From the NCBI RefSeq assembly GCF_018736045.1, contig NZ_CP076133.1, forward strand, positions 1,550,001 to 1,614,000: 64,000 nucleotides of DNA. The letters run 5' to 3'. Shown piece by piece: positions 53,378 through 62,486 of the stretch (positions within the stretch are counted from its first letter, which is position 1; each line of letters starts with the position of its first letter). The notes under the pieces were generated by a model. That model saw only the letters and a program-made list of their open reading frames with translations. It searched no databases and was not told the DNA's origin. The DNA is from Flammeovirga yaeyamensis. GTDB lineage: Bacteria; Bacteroidota; Bacteroidia; Cytophagales; Flammeovirgaceae. The translations under genes and the position numbers were made by a program.

Positions 53378-55262
53378 CTTTTTTAGAGTAATATTGTTTT
53401 AAGTTCATTAAAGTATTTAATGGAAGATAACCACCTTGATTTTGAATCGCTTCTGTTACATTTTGTGTATTCTTTTCTAGTTCGTCAGATGAATAAGGAA
53501 ACCTATATGGTCGTTCAAAATTGTCCTCTGAAGAATGAAATAACTCAATTTCTTTTGTACCAATTCCAATAGCACTTGAATACATAATAGGATCTTTATC
53601 AAATATTTTTACTGAATGCGTTCTCTCATCGTTTGATATAAATGATTTAAGAAAAGAAGGTCCACCTGTTCTATTCACTAAGCTAAATGAAGAATAACCA
53701 TTTGGGATTAATGAAATCCAATGTTCGGTGACAATTAGATCTCTCTTATCTGTTGCTTCATTATATTTTTTTAGTAAGCGATCAACATATTCTATTTTTG
53801 CAGATTCAAGGTTGTAATTACTATTCGTTTGATGTTTATACAAATTTGAATAACTCATTTCGAAAAAATCACCAGGAAAATTCATCTCCCTATATTTCGT
53901 CTGAGATAGGGTTAGTGCATTTTTAAAAGCATCCACATCATTAATTCCATATTCAGGTAAAACATTGGCTTCAGCAACTAAATAAGAAACTTCATCTGCA
54001 CCGATAACTAAACTTGGTGTTGTAGCATTAAAAGTTGCAGGATTAATTCCAGCTAAGGTTAATAACTGACCTTGTTCTATAAAATGATAATTTGAATAAT
54101 TATCTCCAAAAACAGAATAATATTTAAATGCTAGCTGATCTTCATTAGTTTCTGCGTTGTGAAATAAAGTAGGAACTTCTTGTGAATTACCCATTCTAAC
54201 TCCTCTGTAATGTACCTTTTTAAAATCTCCGCTATCTTCTGCTTTTGCAAATGGGTCAAAATTTCGATATAAAGAAAAGGGATTTGATATTGCGTCTGCG
54301 GTTCCATAACTACGGTCATAATGTGCAACAATTCTAAACAATCTAGGATCAAAATTTCCTTGCATATATTTCAAAGCCACATCAGAAATAAAAGTTTCTG
54401 AAAAACCACCCACTCTACCTTGGATTGCTACACCCGTACCATTTACCTTATCGCTCCAAGGGTTATAATCATCAGAATGCTCAATATAAGGTGCATCATC
54501 CCAAGATTTTATATAGCCGTAAAAGTTTTCATATCCTAGCTTGAATACTTCAGCCCCACGAGATGGGTTTGCTTCTGATAACATTAAACCTATCTTTATA
54601 AGTAGTGAGTTAGCTAATTTAGTATATCTAAACTGACTCGAGCTATTAGTATTATAATAATCAGTATATTTTAGAGTACTCTTATCTAATATTCCAATTT
54701 TATTTCTCGACTCAATCAAATCTTCTACCATATATTCCAATACTTTTTCTTGAGAGTCATACTCCAGTAAATAAAGACCATCATGATAGTAATCTCTACA
54801 ATTCTTTACATAGGGAATGTCTCCATAAATCTCTGTTAATCGTAGTAGGTTGACTACTTTTACTATCCTAAAAATTGAATGAATGTATTCTAATTCTTCA
54901 ATTCCTTCTGTTTCATATAGACCTTTTTCAATTGATGGTAAAATTTGATTTAAAATTAAATAAAAAGTTTCCCCATGAAATGAACTATTATATGAAAACC
55001 CTGGGTTTGCAGAAAAAGTTGTTCCGATATTTTGAGAAATTTGACCTGATGTCAATAGATTACCTCTCCAAGCTTCATGACCACTAGAATACATTGCTGT
55101 TTGTGCTATTCTTAGGTTTTCTTGGATATCATCCATTATTTCTTGAGGAGGTCTTTGCTCTTTAGTTTTGATTTCTCCATCGGTCATTTCTAGTTGATCG
55201 TCTAGAAGATTTTGGCATCCAAAAATGAGACACAATAGAAGAATTGTTGTCAGATGTTTCAA
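53370..55262 (-). CDS. SusD/RagB-like nutrient-binding outer-membrane lipoprotein
   Basis: 630 residues, about the size expected for the SusD-like_2 group. Lipobox LIFGC gives Cys16. Features include NLRIAQTAMYSSGHEAWRGNLLTSGQISQNIG, an N-terminal TPR-like helix set (EIYGDIPYVKNCRDY, VVNLLRLTEIYGD), GVAIQGRVGGFSETFISDVALKYMQGNFDPRL and YLVAEANVLPEYGINDVDAFKNAL. SusD proteins bind glycans or peptides at the cell surface and lid a SusC TonB-dependent channel. No SusC gene lies next to it: upstream is an amidohydrolase on the same strand, 297 bases away. It is co-translated with the downstream lipoprotein. Confidence 0.88.
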   Translation of the reverse strand: MKHLTTILLLCLIFGCQNLLDDQLEMTDGEIKTKEQRPPQEIMDDIQENLRIAQTAMYSSGHEAWRGNLLTSGQISQNIGTTFSANPGFSYNSSFHGETFYLILNQILPSIEKGLYETEGIEELEYIHSIFRIVKVVNLLRLTEIYGDIPYVKNCRDYYHDGLYLLEYDSQEKVLEYMVEDLIESRNKIGILDKSTLKYTDYYNTNSSSQFRYTKLANSLLIKIGLMLSEANPSRGAEVFKLGYENFYGYIKSWDDAPYIEHSDDYNPWSDKVNGTGVAIQGRVGGFSETFISDVALKYMQGNFDPRLFRIVAHYDRSYGTADAISNPFSLYRNFDPFAKAEDSGDFKKVHYRGVRMGNSQEVPTLFHNAETNEDQLAFKYYSVFGDNYSNYHFIEQGQLLTLAGINPATFNATTPSLVIGADEVSYLVAEANVLPEYGINDVDAFKNALTLSQTKYREMNFPGDFFEMSYSNLYKHQTNSNYNLESAKIEYVDRLLKKYNEATDKRDLIVTEHWISLIPNGYSSFSLVNRTGGPSFLKSFISNDERTHSVKIFDKDPIMYSSAIGIGTKEIELFHSSEDNFERPYRFPYSSDELEKNTQNVTEAIQNQGGYLPLNTLMNLKQYYSKKDE

Positions 55263-55507
55263 TTGATTTTAGATTTAGATTAAAAAATTAGGTTTAGTTC
55301 TATTACAAATAGTCACTTTATAAGGGATATAAAATTAAGTGTTTGTATTTAAACAATATCTAAAAATTCAAAAAACATTGAGTACAACTCATTTATATAA
55401 CTGACAATCTGTATTATAAATTCTCAAAAAAGATTAAGTGTTAATGTGATTTTAGTGCAAATACCATTGACTTTTATAAAATATCAGTAGAATAAATAAT
55501 AATAAAG

Positions 55508-55551
55508 ATAGAAACACGGCTTACTATTTACATAATAAGTCGTGTTTCTAT
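55508..55551 (-). terminator. Terminator of the amidohydrolase gene
   Basis: A 16-bp stem with one G-U pair (ATAGAAACACGGCTTA at 55508-55523 pairs with 55536-55551), 12-base loop, and T-rich sequence on the minus strand. The remaining bases to 55263 are AT-rich and should contain the promoter of the SusD gene; no exact -7 box is seen. Confidence 0.72.
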
Positions 55552-55559
55552 TTTAACCT

Positions 55560-56879
55560 TTAGTCCTCAAGCGTATTCTTATAAATCACACCATCTTTCA
55601 TTATCATCTTGAAATTATTTTCTGGATCTGCCACCAAATTAATATCTTCTAGAGGATTACCATCAACAATAATCATATCAGCATAGGCTCCTTCTTGAAC
55701 AACTCCTAACGGTCCTTCTTGATAAGGGTGACGTGAACCAGCCATTTCTAACATTTCGGCATTACCTGAAGTAGCAATTCTTAATACTTCGTAGGGTGAA
55801 TACCATTTGCCTAATCTAGCTAATAATAAACTTTGATTTTTAGTATTCTCAGCATCGAATAAAATGTCGGTACCAAAAGAAACTTTTACTCCAATTTTGG
55901 CCGCTTTTTGATATACATTATCTACTGCTTTTACCACTTGTAACCATTTCTCTTGGCTTCCAGGATCAGCAAATGAATTATCTCCTTCTAAGAATGGTTG
56001 TGGACTTAACCAAACACCTTTGTCTTTCATTAATTGTAATGTAGAATCTGATGCAAAGAAACCATGTTCAATAGACTTAACACCCGCATTTACTGATGCA
56101 ATGATTCCTTTATCAATCATTACATGCGATAGTACATATGTTCCGTAATTTTCAGCTTCTTCAACCACTGCTTTGATTTCATCTACTGAGTACTCCATCA
56201 CTTCTAAAGGATCATATTCAGAAGATACACCGCCGCCTGTACAAATTTTAATCTGAGTTGCTCCATATTTTAAGATTTCTCGAGTTACTTTTCTGACCTC
56301 AGGAACACCATCAGCGGTAATAGCCATCATGTTTTTCTCCCAATAACTCATCTCTCCAGATGTTTTTCTTGGTTCATCCAAAACACAATAGTGATCGGCA
56401 TGACCTGTTGTCTGACTCATAAAAGGACCTGATGGTAAAATTCTATGGCCAGGATACTCTCCTGCATCAATTAATTTCTTCACTGCAAATGGATTCCCAC
56501 CTGGATCACGAACTGTAGTAAATCCTCTTAACAATGTTTCCTCTGCCCCTTTCATACTTCGAATAGCCACTTCTGGCATATCTCCTTGGTTCATAAATAG
56601 TACCTCAGCAGGTGTATAGGCATAGGAAGTATGCCAATGTGCATCAATTAGTCCGGGGATTAATGTTTTTCCTTCTCCTTGGATGATTTGAGCAGAATCT
56701 ACATCGATATGTTTTCCAATTTTGTGGACTTTATTTCCATGTATTAATACATCTACTCCTTTTAATAGCTTTTCATTTTTTCCATCAAAAACATCAATAT
56801 TTTTAATTAGAATATCATCTTGAGCAAAAAGACCAAAGCTTGCAAAAAAGCAAATGAATAAATAAACGATTTTTTTCAT
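55560..56879 (-). CDS. Secreted amidohydrolase (imidazolonepropionase-like/prolidase)
   Basis: 439 residues. Signal peptide ending LFAQ (about 20). The metal-binding sites are H81 and H83 (DAHWHTS), carboxylated lysine K211 (QIKICTGGG), H252 (LSHVM), H272 (SIEHGFF) and D338 (SFGTDIL), all expected for a binuclear zinc amidohydrolase of the imidazolonepropionase-like group. Several such secreted enzymes act as Xaa-Pro dipeptidases or organophosphate hydrolases; the substrate is not predictable here. Periplasmic. An IR GTGAGAT / ATCTCAC lies in its leader (56910-56940). Between the SusD operon and the GH92 cluster; no obvious functional link. Confidence 0.88.
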   Translation of the reverse strand: MKKIVYLFICFFASFGLFAQDDILIKNIDVFDGKNEKLLKGVDVLIHGNKVHKIGKHIDVDSAQIIQGEGKTLIPGLIDAHWHTSYAYTPAEVLFMNQGDMPEVAIRSMKGAEETLLRGFTTVRDPGGNPFAVKKLIDAGEYPGHRILPSGPFMSQTTGHADHYCVLDEPRKTSGEMSYWEKNMMAITADGVPEVRKVTREILKYGATQIKICTGGGVSSEYDPLEVMEYSVDEIKAVVEEAENYGTYVLSHVMIDKGIIASVNAGVKSIEHGFFASDSTLQLMKDKGVWLSPQPFLEGDNSFADPGSQEKWLQVVKAVDNVYQKAAKIGVKVSFGTDILFDAENTKNQSLLLARLGKWYSPYEVLRIATSGNAEMLEMAGSRHPYQEGPLGVVQEGAYADMIIVDGNPLEDINLVADPENNFKMIMKDGVIYKNTLED

Positions 56880-57010
56880 AATGTATTAAGTATTAAAGAT
56901 TTGACTTTCGTGAGATCCCTTTTCCTTTCCTTAATCTCACAATACAAATGTCATTGTTTCACCTTAAAGTTATTTACATCATTTGTTTTTGATTTTACAC
57001 AAAAAAGTCA

Positions 57011-57041
57011 AAACAAAAAGGCCCATGGTTTCCCATAGGCC
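57011..57041 (-). terminator. Terminator of the first GH92 gene
   Basis: A stem of about 10 bp with one mismatch (AGGCCCATGG at 57019-57028 pairs with 57032-57041), followed on the minus strand by a T run, 25 bases after the stop. Confidence 0.7.
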
Positions 57042-57065
57042 TCAAGCTATAAAACAATAAAATAA

Positions 57066-60000
57066 TTAGTTTACATAAATTTCATCCACCATTAAGAAAG
57101 GAGTTTGTCCTGCTCCTCCATGCCACTTCGGCATTCCTCCATAGTTTTGAATTTCTACTTTAATGTATCTTGCTTTTTGATTTCCTAGAGATACACTATT
57201 AGTAATGATCTTATGTTCATGATTATCTACAATATCATAAGTTTCTGTTACCACCTTTTTCCATTTCTTTTGATCTGTACTTGTCCAAACAGTAATGGCT
57301 TTTGGTGGGAAAATCCATACATAAGTATTCGATAACGTATTGTATTTTAACTGTTTTACATCAGTAACTTGACCAAGGTCTAAAATAGCTTCAAGATTAT
57401 TTTTAATGAACCCATTCCATTTTCCGTCAGCAAAAGTATCTGATGCTAATTTCTGATCAATTAATTGACTACCATCAGTCGCACCATAATCTTCTGTTTC
57501 GTGCATCAATTTAATCTTAGGAAATCCATTACCTAAACGGGCAGATAATGTTTTGATATATTGATGTTCAAACGTTTTACTATTAATCAAACCTTTTTGG
57601 AAAGCTTTTGCTTTTAAAGTTGATGTTCTATTGATACGAATTCCATTTACATATTTCTTTGATGAAGCTGTAGGCTCACTCCCATCTAAAGTATATCTAA
57701 TCTCAGCTTCCTTATTGTTACAATACAATTTGATATTTAACGAGGTACCAAAGAAGTTCTCAGTATTTGATGAATAAGGAGTATTCGTCACTCTTTGCTT
57801 CACTTCGGGAATTGATGCTACATTTTTTCCTGGAGTAGCCTCCTCTGTAATTCCCCATTCTTTATTTGGAGTAGATTGCATATCAAAAACCAATTCGCCG
57901 CCTTCCATTATTTGATTATGAGTGATGTAGGCTTTCTCCAATGTCTTTCCATTCAGTTTGACCGATTTGATATATACATTTTCTTTAGAAGCATTATTTA
58001 CTTTCACTTTAAATGTTTTTCCATCTTCTAAATGTACTGTGGCAGATTTCACTTTAGGAGAACCAATAATGTAATTTAAATCGCCAGGAGTTACAGGATA
58101 AAATCCTAATGATGAGAAAAGGTACCAAGCAGACATTTGACCTAGATCTTCATTATTCACTAAACCATCGGGATCATTGTGGTAAAACTCATCCATTACC
58201 TGATGCACCAACTTTTGAGTTTTCCATGGTTGTTGTGCATAAACATAGAAGTAAGGTATTTGATGCCCGGGTTCGTCACCATGACCGTATTTACCAACAA
58301 ATCCAGAAATATCCACATGTTGTGCGCCACCTAGTGTAGTAGTATCAGCTAGAATAGAATCAATCTTTTCAGCAAACTGTTGAGGTCCGCCAAACATACT
58401 CATGTAGGCTTTTACATCGTGGGGTACATACATACTGTATGCCCAAATATTACCTGATACATAATTCTTTACCAAATCGTCCCAAGTTTTGGTCGATACA
58501 TTAGGAACAGTACCATCACTCATTTTTGGTAATAGATAGCCTGAATTTTTATCAAATAATGCTCTGTACCCTTTAGATCTATCTAGATATAATTTTTCGT
58601 TTTCTACATCACCTAATTTATGGGCTACTTGAGCAATCGTCCAATCGTAATAATTTTGCTCTGTAGTTTTTGATACTGATGATCCAATTTCTCCAGGAAC
58701 ATAATAGAATTTCAAATAATCATCCATCCCATTTACATCGTAATTTGGAGAATGCTTTCCCAGATAATTTGATGCTGATAACATAGTTTGATATGCTGTA
58801 TTAGCATCAATACCTGGAATATCTTTTAGAATGGCATCCGCAATTGGTGAAACCGTATTGTACCCAATCATACAAATGTTATCATGACCGATGGCTTCCC
58901 AAATAGGTAATTCTACATCAGAAACAGTTTTTCTTGATACTAGTGAATTAACAAACTCGGCGGTTTTTTCTTTTTCTATAATAGTAAATAATGGATGCAA
59001 GGCACGGAAGGTATCCCAAGTTGAATAATTAGAATACTGTGGGTAATCTGTGTGAAATACATTTCCTTCAACAACATAATTCCCATCTACATCAGATAGT
59101 AAATTGGGTGAGATAAAAGAATGATACATACCTGTCATGAATACGAATTTATCGTCTTCACTCAGTGTTTCAACTTCAATTTTATTCAATTTTTCTCTCC
59201 ATAATTGTTGTGCTTGGAAAAGTGCTTGATCAAACGTTTTGTCTTCAGCTTCTGCTTCAAAGTTCTTTTTAGCACCTTCATAACTGACATTTGATAGGGC
59301 TACTTTTAAAACTAGCTTTTCACCACTTTTTACTTCAAATGTAACTACGGCTTTCGCTCTTTCGTCTTCTAACTTTTTGATATTGCTTTTAGGCGCATCA
59401 TTGTTGGTAAGCAAAGATGCTTTGAATGGTTTTGAAAATTCAGCATAAAAATAAACAGTTCTTTTACCGGCTTCTCCATCGGCTTTTTTGTAACCTCTCA
59501 GGCTATGATCATCTAATATCTCCACTGAAGTACCAAATATCGTTTCCATCAAATGATGTGTAGGATCGAACACCACATTGACTTCTTCATCTTTATGAAA
59601 GGTATACTGATGAAAACCTACTCTTGGAGTAGCTGTCAATTCTACATCAATATTATCATCCAAAAGATTTACAGAGTAATATCCTGCTTTAGCCACTTCT
59701 TTATCATGTGAAAAACGTGAGCGGTATCCATTTTCCGGGTGTTCTTCTGTTCCTGCTGAAGTTGAGGGTTTTCCTACAGTAGGCATGACCAAGATATCTC
59801 CTAATCCAGCCAAGCCTGCACCACTAAAATGAGTATGTGCAAAACCTTTAATTACAGTATCTGAGTAGTGATATCCTGAACACCAATTCCAATTTTTAAA
59901 ATCGTTACTAGGACTCAATTGAACCATACCAAAAGGTGTAGTCGCCCCAGGAAAAGTATGACCAATACCATCTGTACCGATCATAGGGTTTACATAATCG

Positions 60001-60071
60001 ATATTCTCTTTTTGAGTACAACTTATAAGTATAAATGTACTCAAAATGAAAGCAATAAAATTTCTCATCAT
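57066..60071 (-). CDS. GH92 alpha-mannosidase with C-terminal sugar-binding domains, lipoprotein
   Basis: 1001 residues. Lipobox LISC gives Cys18. The GH92 domain (about 25-740) begins VNPMIGTDGIGHTFPGATTPFG, contains NWCSGYHYSDTVIKGFAHTHFSGAG, the catalytic-region block KYGHGDEPGHQIPYFY and NNEDLGQMSAWYLFSSLGFYP. Two appended modules follow: a chitobiase/hexosaminidase C-terminal-like domain (about 755-830, RYTLDGSEPT) and an F5/8 type C (CBM32-like) domain (about 860-1001, LEAILDLGQVTD, ARYIKVEIQNYGG). GH92 enzymes are Ca2+-dependent exo-alpha-mannosidases acting on N-glycans and yeast mannan. The additional domains should anchor the enzyme to a glycan. Periplasmic or surface. Confidence 0.93.
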   Translation of the reverse strand: MMRNFIAFILSTFILISCTQKENIDYVNPMIGTDGIGHTFPGATTPFGMVQLSPSNDFKNWNWCSGYHYSDTVIKGFAHTHFSGAGLAGLGDILVMPTVGKPSTSAGTEEHPENGYRSRFSHDKEVAKAGYYSVNLLDDNIDVELTATPRVGFHQYTFHKDEEVNVVFDPTHHLMETIFGTSVEILDDHSLRGYKKADGEAGKRTVYFYAEFSKPFKASLLTNNDAPKSNIKKLEDERAKAVVTFEVKSGEKLVLKVALSNVSYEGAKKNFEAEAEDKTFDQALFQAQQLWREKLNKIEVETLSEDDKFVFMTGMYHSFISPNLLSDVDGNYVVEGNVFHTDYPQYSNYSTWDTFRALHPLFTIIEKEKTAEFVNSLVSRKTVSDVELPIWEAIGHDNICMIGYNTVSPIADAILKDIPGIDANTAYQTMLSASNYLGKHSPNYDVNGMDDYLKFYYVPGEIGSSVSKTTEQNYYDWTIAQVAHKLGDVENEKLYLDRSKGYRALFDKNSGYLLPKMSDGTVPNVSTKTWDDLVKNYVSGNIWAYSMYVPHDVKAYMSMFGGPQQFAEKIDSILADTTTLGGAQHVDISGFVGKYGHGDEPGHQIPYFYVYAQQPWKTQKLVHQVMDEFYHNDPDGLVNNEDLGQMSAWYLFSSLGFYPVTPGDLNYIIGSPKVKSATVHLEDGKTFKVKVNNASKENVYIKSVKLNGKTLEKAYITHNQIMEGGELVFDMQSTPNKEWGITEEATPGKNVASIPEVKQRVTNTPYSSNTENFFGTSLNIKLYCNNKEAEIRYTLDGSEPTASSKKYVNGIRINRTSTLKAKAFQKGLINSKTFEHQYIKTLSARLGNGFPKIKLMHETEDYGATDGSQLIDQKLASDTFADGKWNGFIKNNLEAILDLGQVTDVKQLKYNTLSNTYVWIFPPKAITVWTSTDQKKWKKVVTETYDIVDNHEHKIITNSVSLGNQKARYIKVEIQNYGGMPKWHGGAGQTPFLMVDEIYVN

Positions 60072-60082
60072 TTCAAATAGGT

Positions 60083-60113
60083 AATAAAAAACCCTAGAAA
60101 AAATCTAGGGTTT
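60083..60113 (-). terminator. Terminator between GH92 genes
   Basis: A 10-bp perfect stem (AAACCCTAGA at 60089-60098 pairs with 60104-60113) with a 5-base loop and a T run on the minus strand, 18 bases after the middle GH92 gene stop. It suggests the first GH92 has its own promoter or needs read-through. Confidence 0.83.
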
Positions 60114-60131
60114 ATATATATAAATTGTTGT

Positions 60132-62399
60132 TTAGTTAAGTAGTTTAGAAGGGTTCGCTCCCCATTCTGTGTTTGGCTTATCGCCCATGACAAAATGAAG
60201 TGTTCCACCATCTTCTATTTGTGATTGTGTAATAAATGCGTCTTTTATTTCTTTACCATTTAAGGTGACTGATTGTACATATACATTTTTCTCAGATTGA
60301 TTCTCTGCTATAACTTTTAAAGTATTCCCGTTCGCTAGCTTCATAGAAACTTCATCGAATAATGGAGAACCAATAACATATCTTTCGTCTCCAGGACATA
60401 CCGGATAGAAGCCCATTGCTGAGAAAATGTACCAAGCTGACATCTGACCACAGTCTTCGTTATTGATCATTCCATCAGGTTTATCAGAATACATTTCTTC
60501 CATTAAACGACGAATCATTGCCTGTGACTTCCAAGGTTGACCAACATAATTATATAAATATGGGTTAGCATGACCTGGCTCGTCGCCATGAGCGTATCCA
60601 CCCACAAAACCAGAGATGTCAACGTGTTCCTCACCTTTCATGTTTAATTCTTCTGTGAATAGTTTATCCAAATCTTTTTGGAAGGCTGCTTGCCCTCCTT
60701 TTAACTCGATAAAATCTTTCATTGCATGAGGTACAAAATACTCATATGCCCAAAGGTTACCAGAAATCCAGTGTTTTTGCAACGGCTCCCATTCGTCCAT
60801 GGCAATATCACCGAACCATTCTCCATTGGCTTTCTTAGGCCAGAACATATTTCTTTCTGGGTTGAAAAGGTTTTTATAATTTTCAGAGCGTTTCATGTAC
60901 TCTTTGTATTTCTTTTCATCACCTTGCTTTTTTGCCAACTGAGCAATTACCCAATCTTCATAAGCATATTCTAGTGTTTTAGATACGTTCTTTGGAATTT
61001 CAGCAGGTACATAACCTAATTTGATATACTCATCCAAACCACCGTCTCCATCAGAACTAGAGATTTTATTGGTATGTGCGATATCATCCATAGCGGCTAG
61101 CGCCATCTTTTCATCAATATTACCTGTTTTTTTGATAATCGCATCATAAATTACCGGTACAGAAGGATAACCAATCATACATGTATTATCCACTCCACAA
61201 AGCTCCCAAAGAGGTAAATGATCTTTTGCATCTGAGTAACGACTGATTAATGAATTAGCAAAATCAGTAGAATAATTTGGTGCCAAGAAACTAATCAATG
61301 GTTTTGTGGCTCTAAACGTATCCCATACAGAGAAAGAAGAATAGTTGGTAAACCCTTCTGCTTTCATTGTTTTACCTAAAGCAACATATTGTCCATCAAC
61401 ATCCATCGATAAGTTTGGAGCAATGAAGTTATGATATACACCAGTATAGAAAATTTTCTTTTGCTCTTCAGTTCCACCTTTTACTTCGAACTTGTCCAAT
61501 ACTTCTGTCCATTCGTTTTTCGCATTCGCTAAAGCTTGATCAAAAGATTGTTGACCTTCTGAAGCTAAGTTCTTTCTAGCACCTTCTACAGATACAGCCG
61601 AAATAGCCACTTTCAATTCGATTTGCTCACCTTCAACTGTTTTGAAGTTCGCAAAACCAACTACATTCTTTCCTTCCTCTGAAGAAGTTTTTGTTCTTTC
61701 TTGATCTTTATAAATATTGAAAGAATCAAAAGGTCTAGATAATTTAGCTACAAAGTAAACGTGTCTATTACCTCCCCATCCGTTCGACTGACAAAAGCCT
61801 TCGATTTCAGTTGGTGATACTACCGTGATGGATGTATTTAATACTTGCTCAAAAATCTTATTTGTTGGATCAAATACAATGTGAGATTCCATTGATTCTG
61901 GGAAAGTATATTTGTGGAAACCTACTCTTTTACCCGTTGTCAATTCTGCATTTACATTGTAGTCGGTTAATTTCACTTGATAATAACCCGGAGTAGCCGT
62001 TTCATCATCATGAGAAAATCTTGATCTCCAACCTTCATCAGGATTTTCTTTGCTACCCGCTTGAGGTTTGATCTCTCCTGTTGTAGGCATGATGGCAATA
62101 TCACCTAAACCAGACCAACCTGTTCCACTTAAGTGTGTATGGCTAAATCCTTTCAAGTTGGTATCAGAATAATGATATCCTGAACACCAATTCCATCCAG
62201 TATTATCCCCATCAGGTGATAATTGAATCATAGAGAATGGTGTTGTTGCTCCTGGGAACGTATGGACGATGCCACCTGTTCCTATAAATGGATCAACGTA
62301 ATCAATGGCTTCTTTTTCAGCTGACTTTTGTGTTGGCTTTTCTTGGCATCCGATGAATAATACGGATAAAAGTCCAACGATATATTTAATGTTTTTCAT
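60132..62399 (-). CDS. GH92 alpha-mannosidase, lipoprotein
   Basis: 755 residues from the ATG at 62399 (MKNIKYIVGLLSVLFIGC); a longer frame to 62438 starts in a palindromic repeat and lacks a signal peptide at its end. Lipobox FIGC gives Cys18. A single GH92 domain: VDPFIGTGGIVHTFPGATTPF, NWCSGYHYSDTNLKGFSHTHLSGTG, YAHGDEPGHANPYLYNY and NNEDCGQMSAWYIFSAMGFYP. It lacks the extra sugar-binding modules of the previous gene, but the core is clearly paralogous (same motif spacing, similar C-terminal NGKEIKDAFITQSQIEDGG). An exo-acting mannosidase on host or algal glycoproteins is expected. Confidence 0.94.
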   Translation of the reverse strand: MKNIKYIVGLLSVLFIGCQEKPTQKSAEKEAIDYVDPFIGTGGIVHTFPGATTPFSMIQLSPDGDNTGWNWCSGYHYSDTNLKGFSHTHLSGTGWSGLGDIAIMPTTGEIKPQAGSKENPDEGWRSRFSHDDETATPGYYQVKLTDYNVNAELTTGKRVGFHKYTFPESMESHIVFDPTNKIFEQVLNTSITVVSPTEIEGFCQSNGWGGNRHVYFVAKLSRPFDSFNIYKDQERTKTSSEEGKNVVGFANFKTVEGEQIELKVAISAVSVEGARKNLASEGQQSFDQALANAKNEWTEVLDKFEVKGGTEEQKKIFYTGVYHNFIAPNLSMDVDGQYVALGKTMKAEGFTNYSSFSVWDTFRATKPLISFLAPNYSTDFANSLISRYSDAKDHLPLWELCGVDNTCMIGYPSVPVIYDAIIKKTGNIDEKMALAAMDDIAHTNKISSSDGDGGLDEYIKLGYVPAEIPKNVSKTLEYAYEDWVIAQLAKKQGDEKKYKEYMKRSENYKNLFNPERNMFWPKKANGEWFGDIAMDEWEPLQKHWISGNLWAYEYFVPHAMKDFIELKGGQAAFQKDLDKLFTEELNMKGEEHVDISGFVGGYAHGDEPGHANPYLYNYVGQPWKSQAMIRRLMEEMYSDKPDGMINNEDCGQMSAWYIFSAMGFYPVCPGDERYVIGSPLFDEVSMKLANGNTLKVIAENQSEKNVYVQSVTLNGKEIKDAFITQSQIEDGGTLHFVMGDKPNTEWGANPSKLLN

Positions 62400-62420
62400 A
62401 TTTTTATCTCTGATGGTTTT

Positions 62421-62447
62421 GGGGACGTTGCAGTGCAACGTCCGTAC
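62421..62447. repeat. REP-like palindrome between GH92 genes
   Basis: GGACGTTGCA at 62423-62432 pairs with 62434-62443 around a single base; the minus strand reads GTACGGACGTTGCACTGCAACGTCC... It resembles the hairpin at 26834-26871 and sits 22 bases before the start codon of the middle GH92 gene. Confidence 0.5.
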
Positions 62448-62486
62448 AAAAAATACCTTACATGTCCCTTTAATTATAACCTAGGA

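Noticed and set aside
62400-62438. N-terminal extension of the middle GH92 gene
   Set aside because: Translated from the palindromic repeat; the signal peptide starts at the ATG at 62399.
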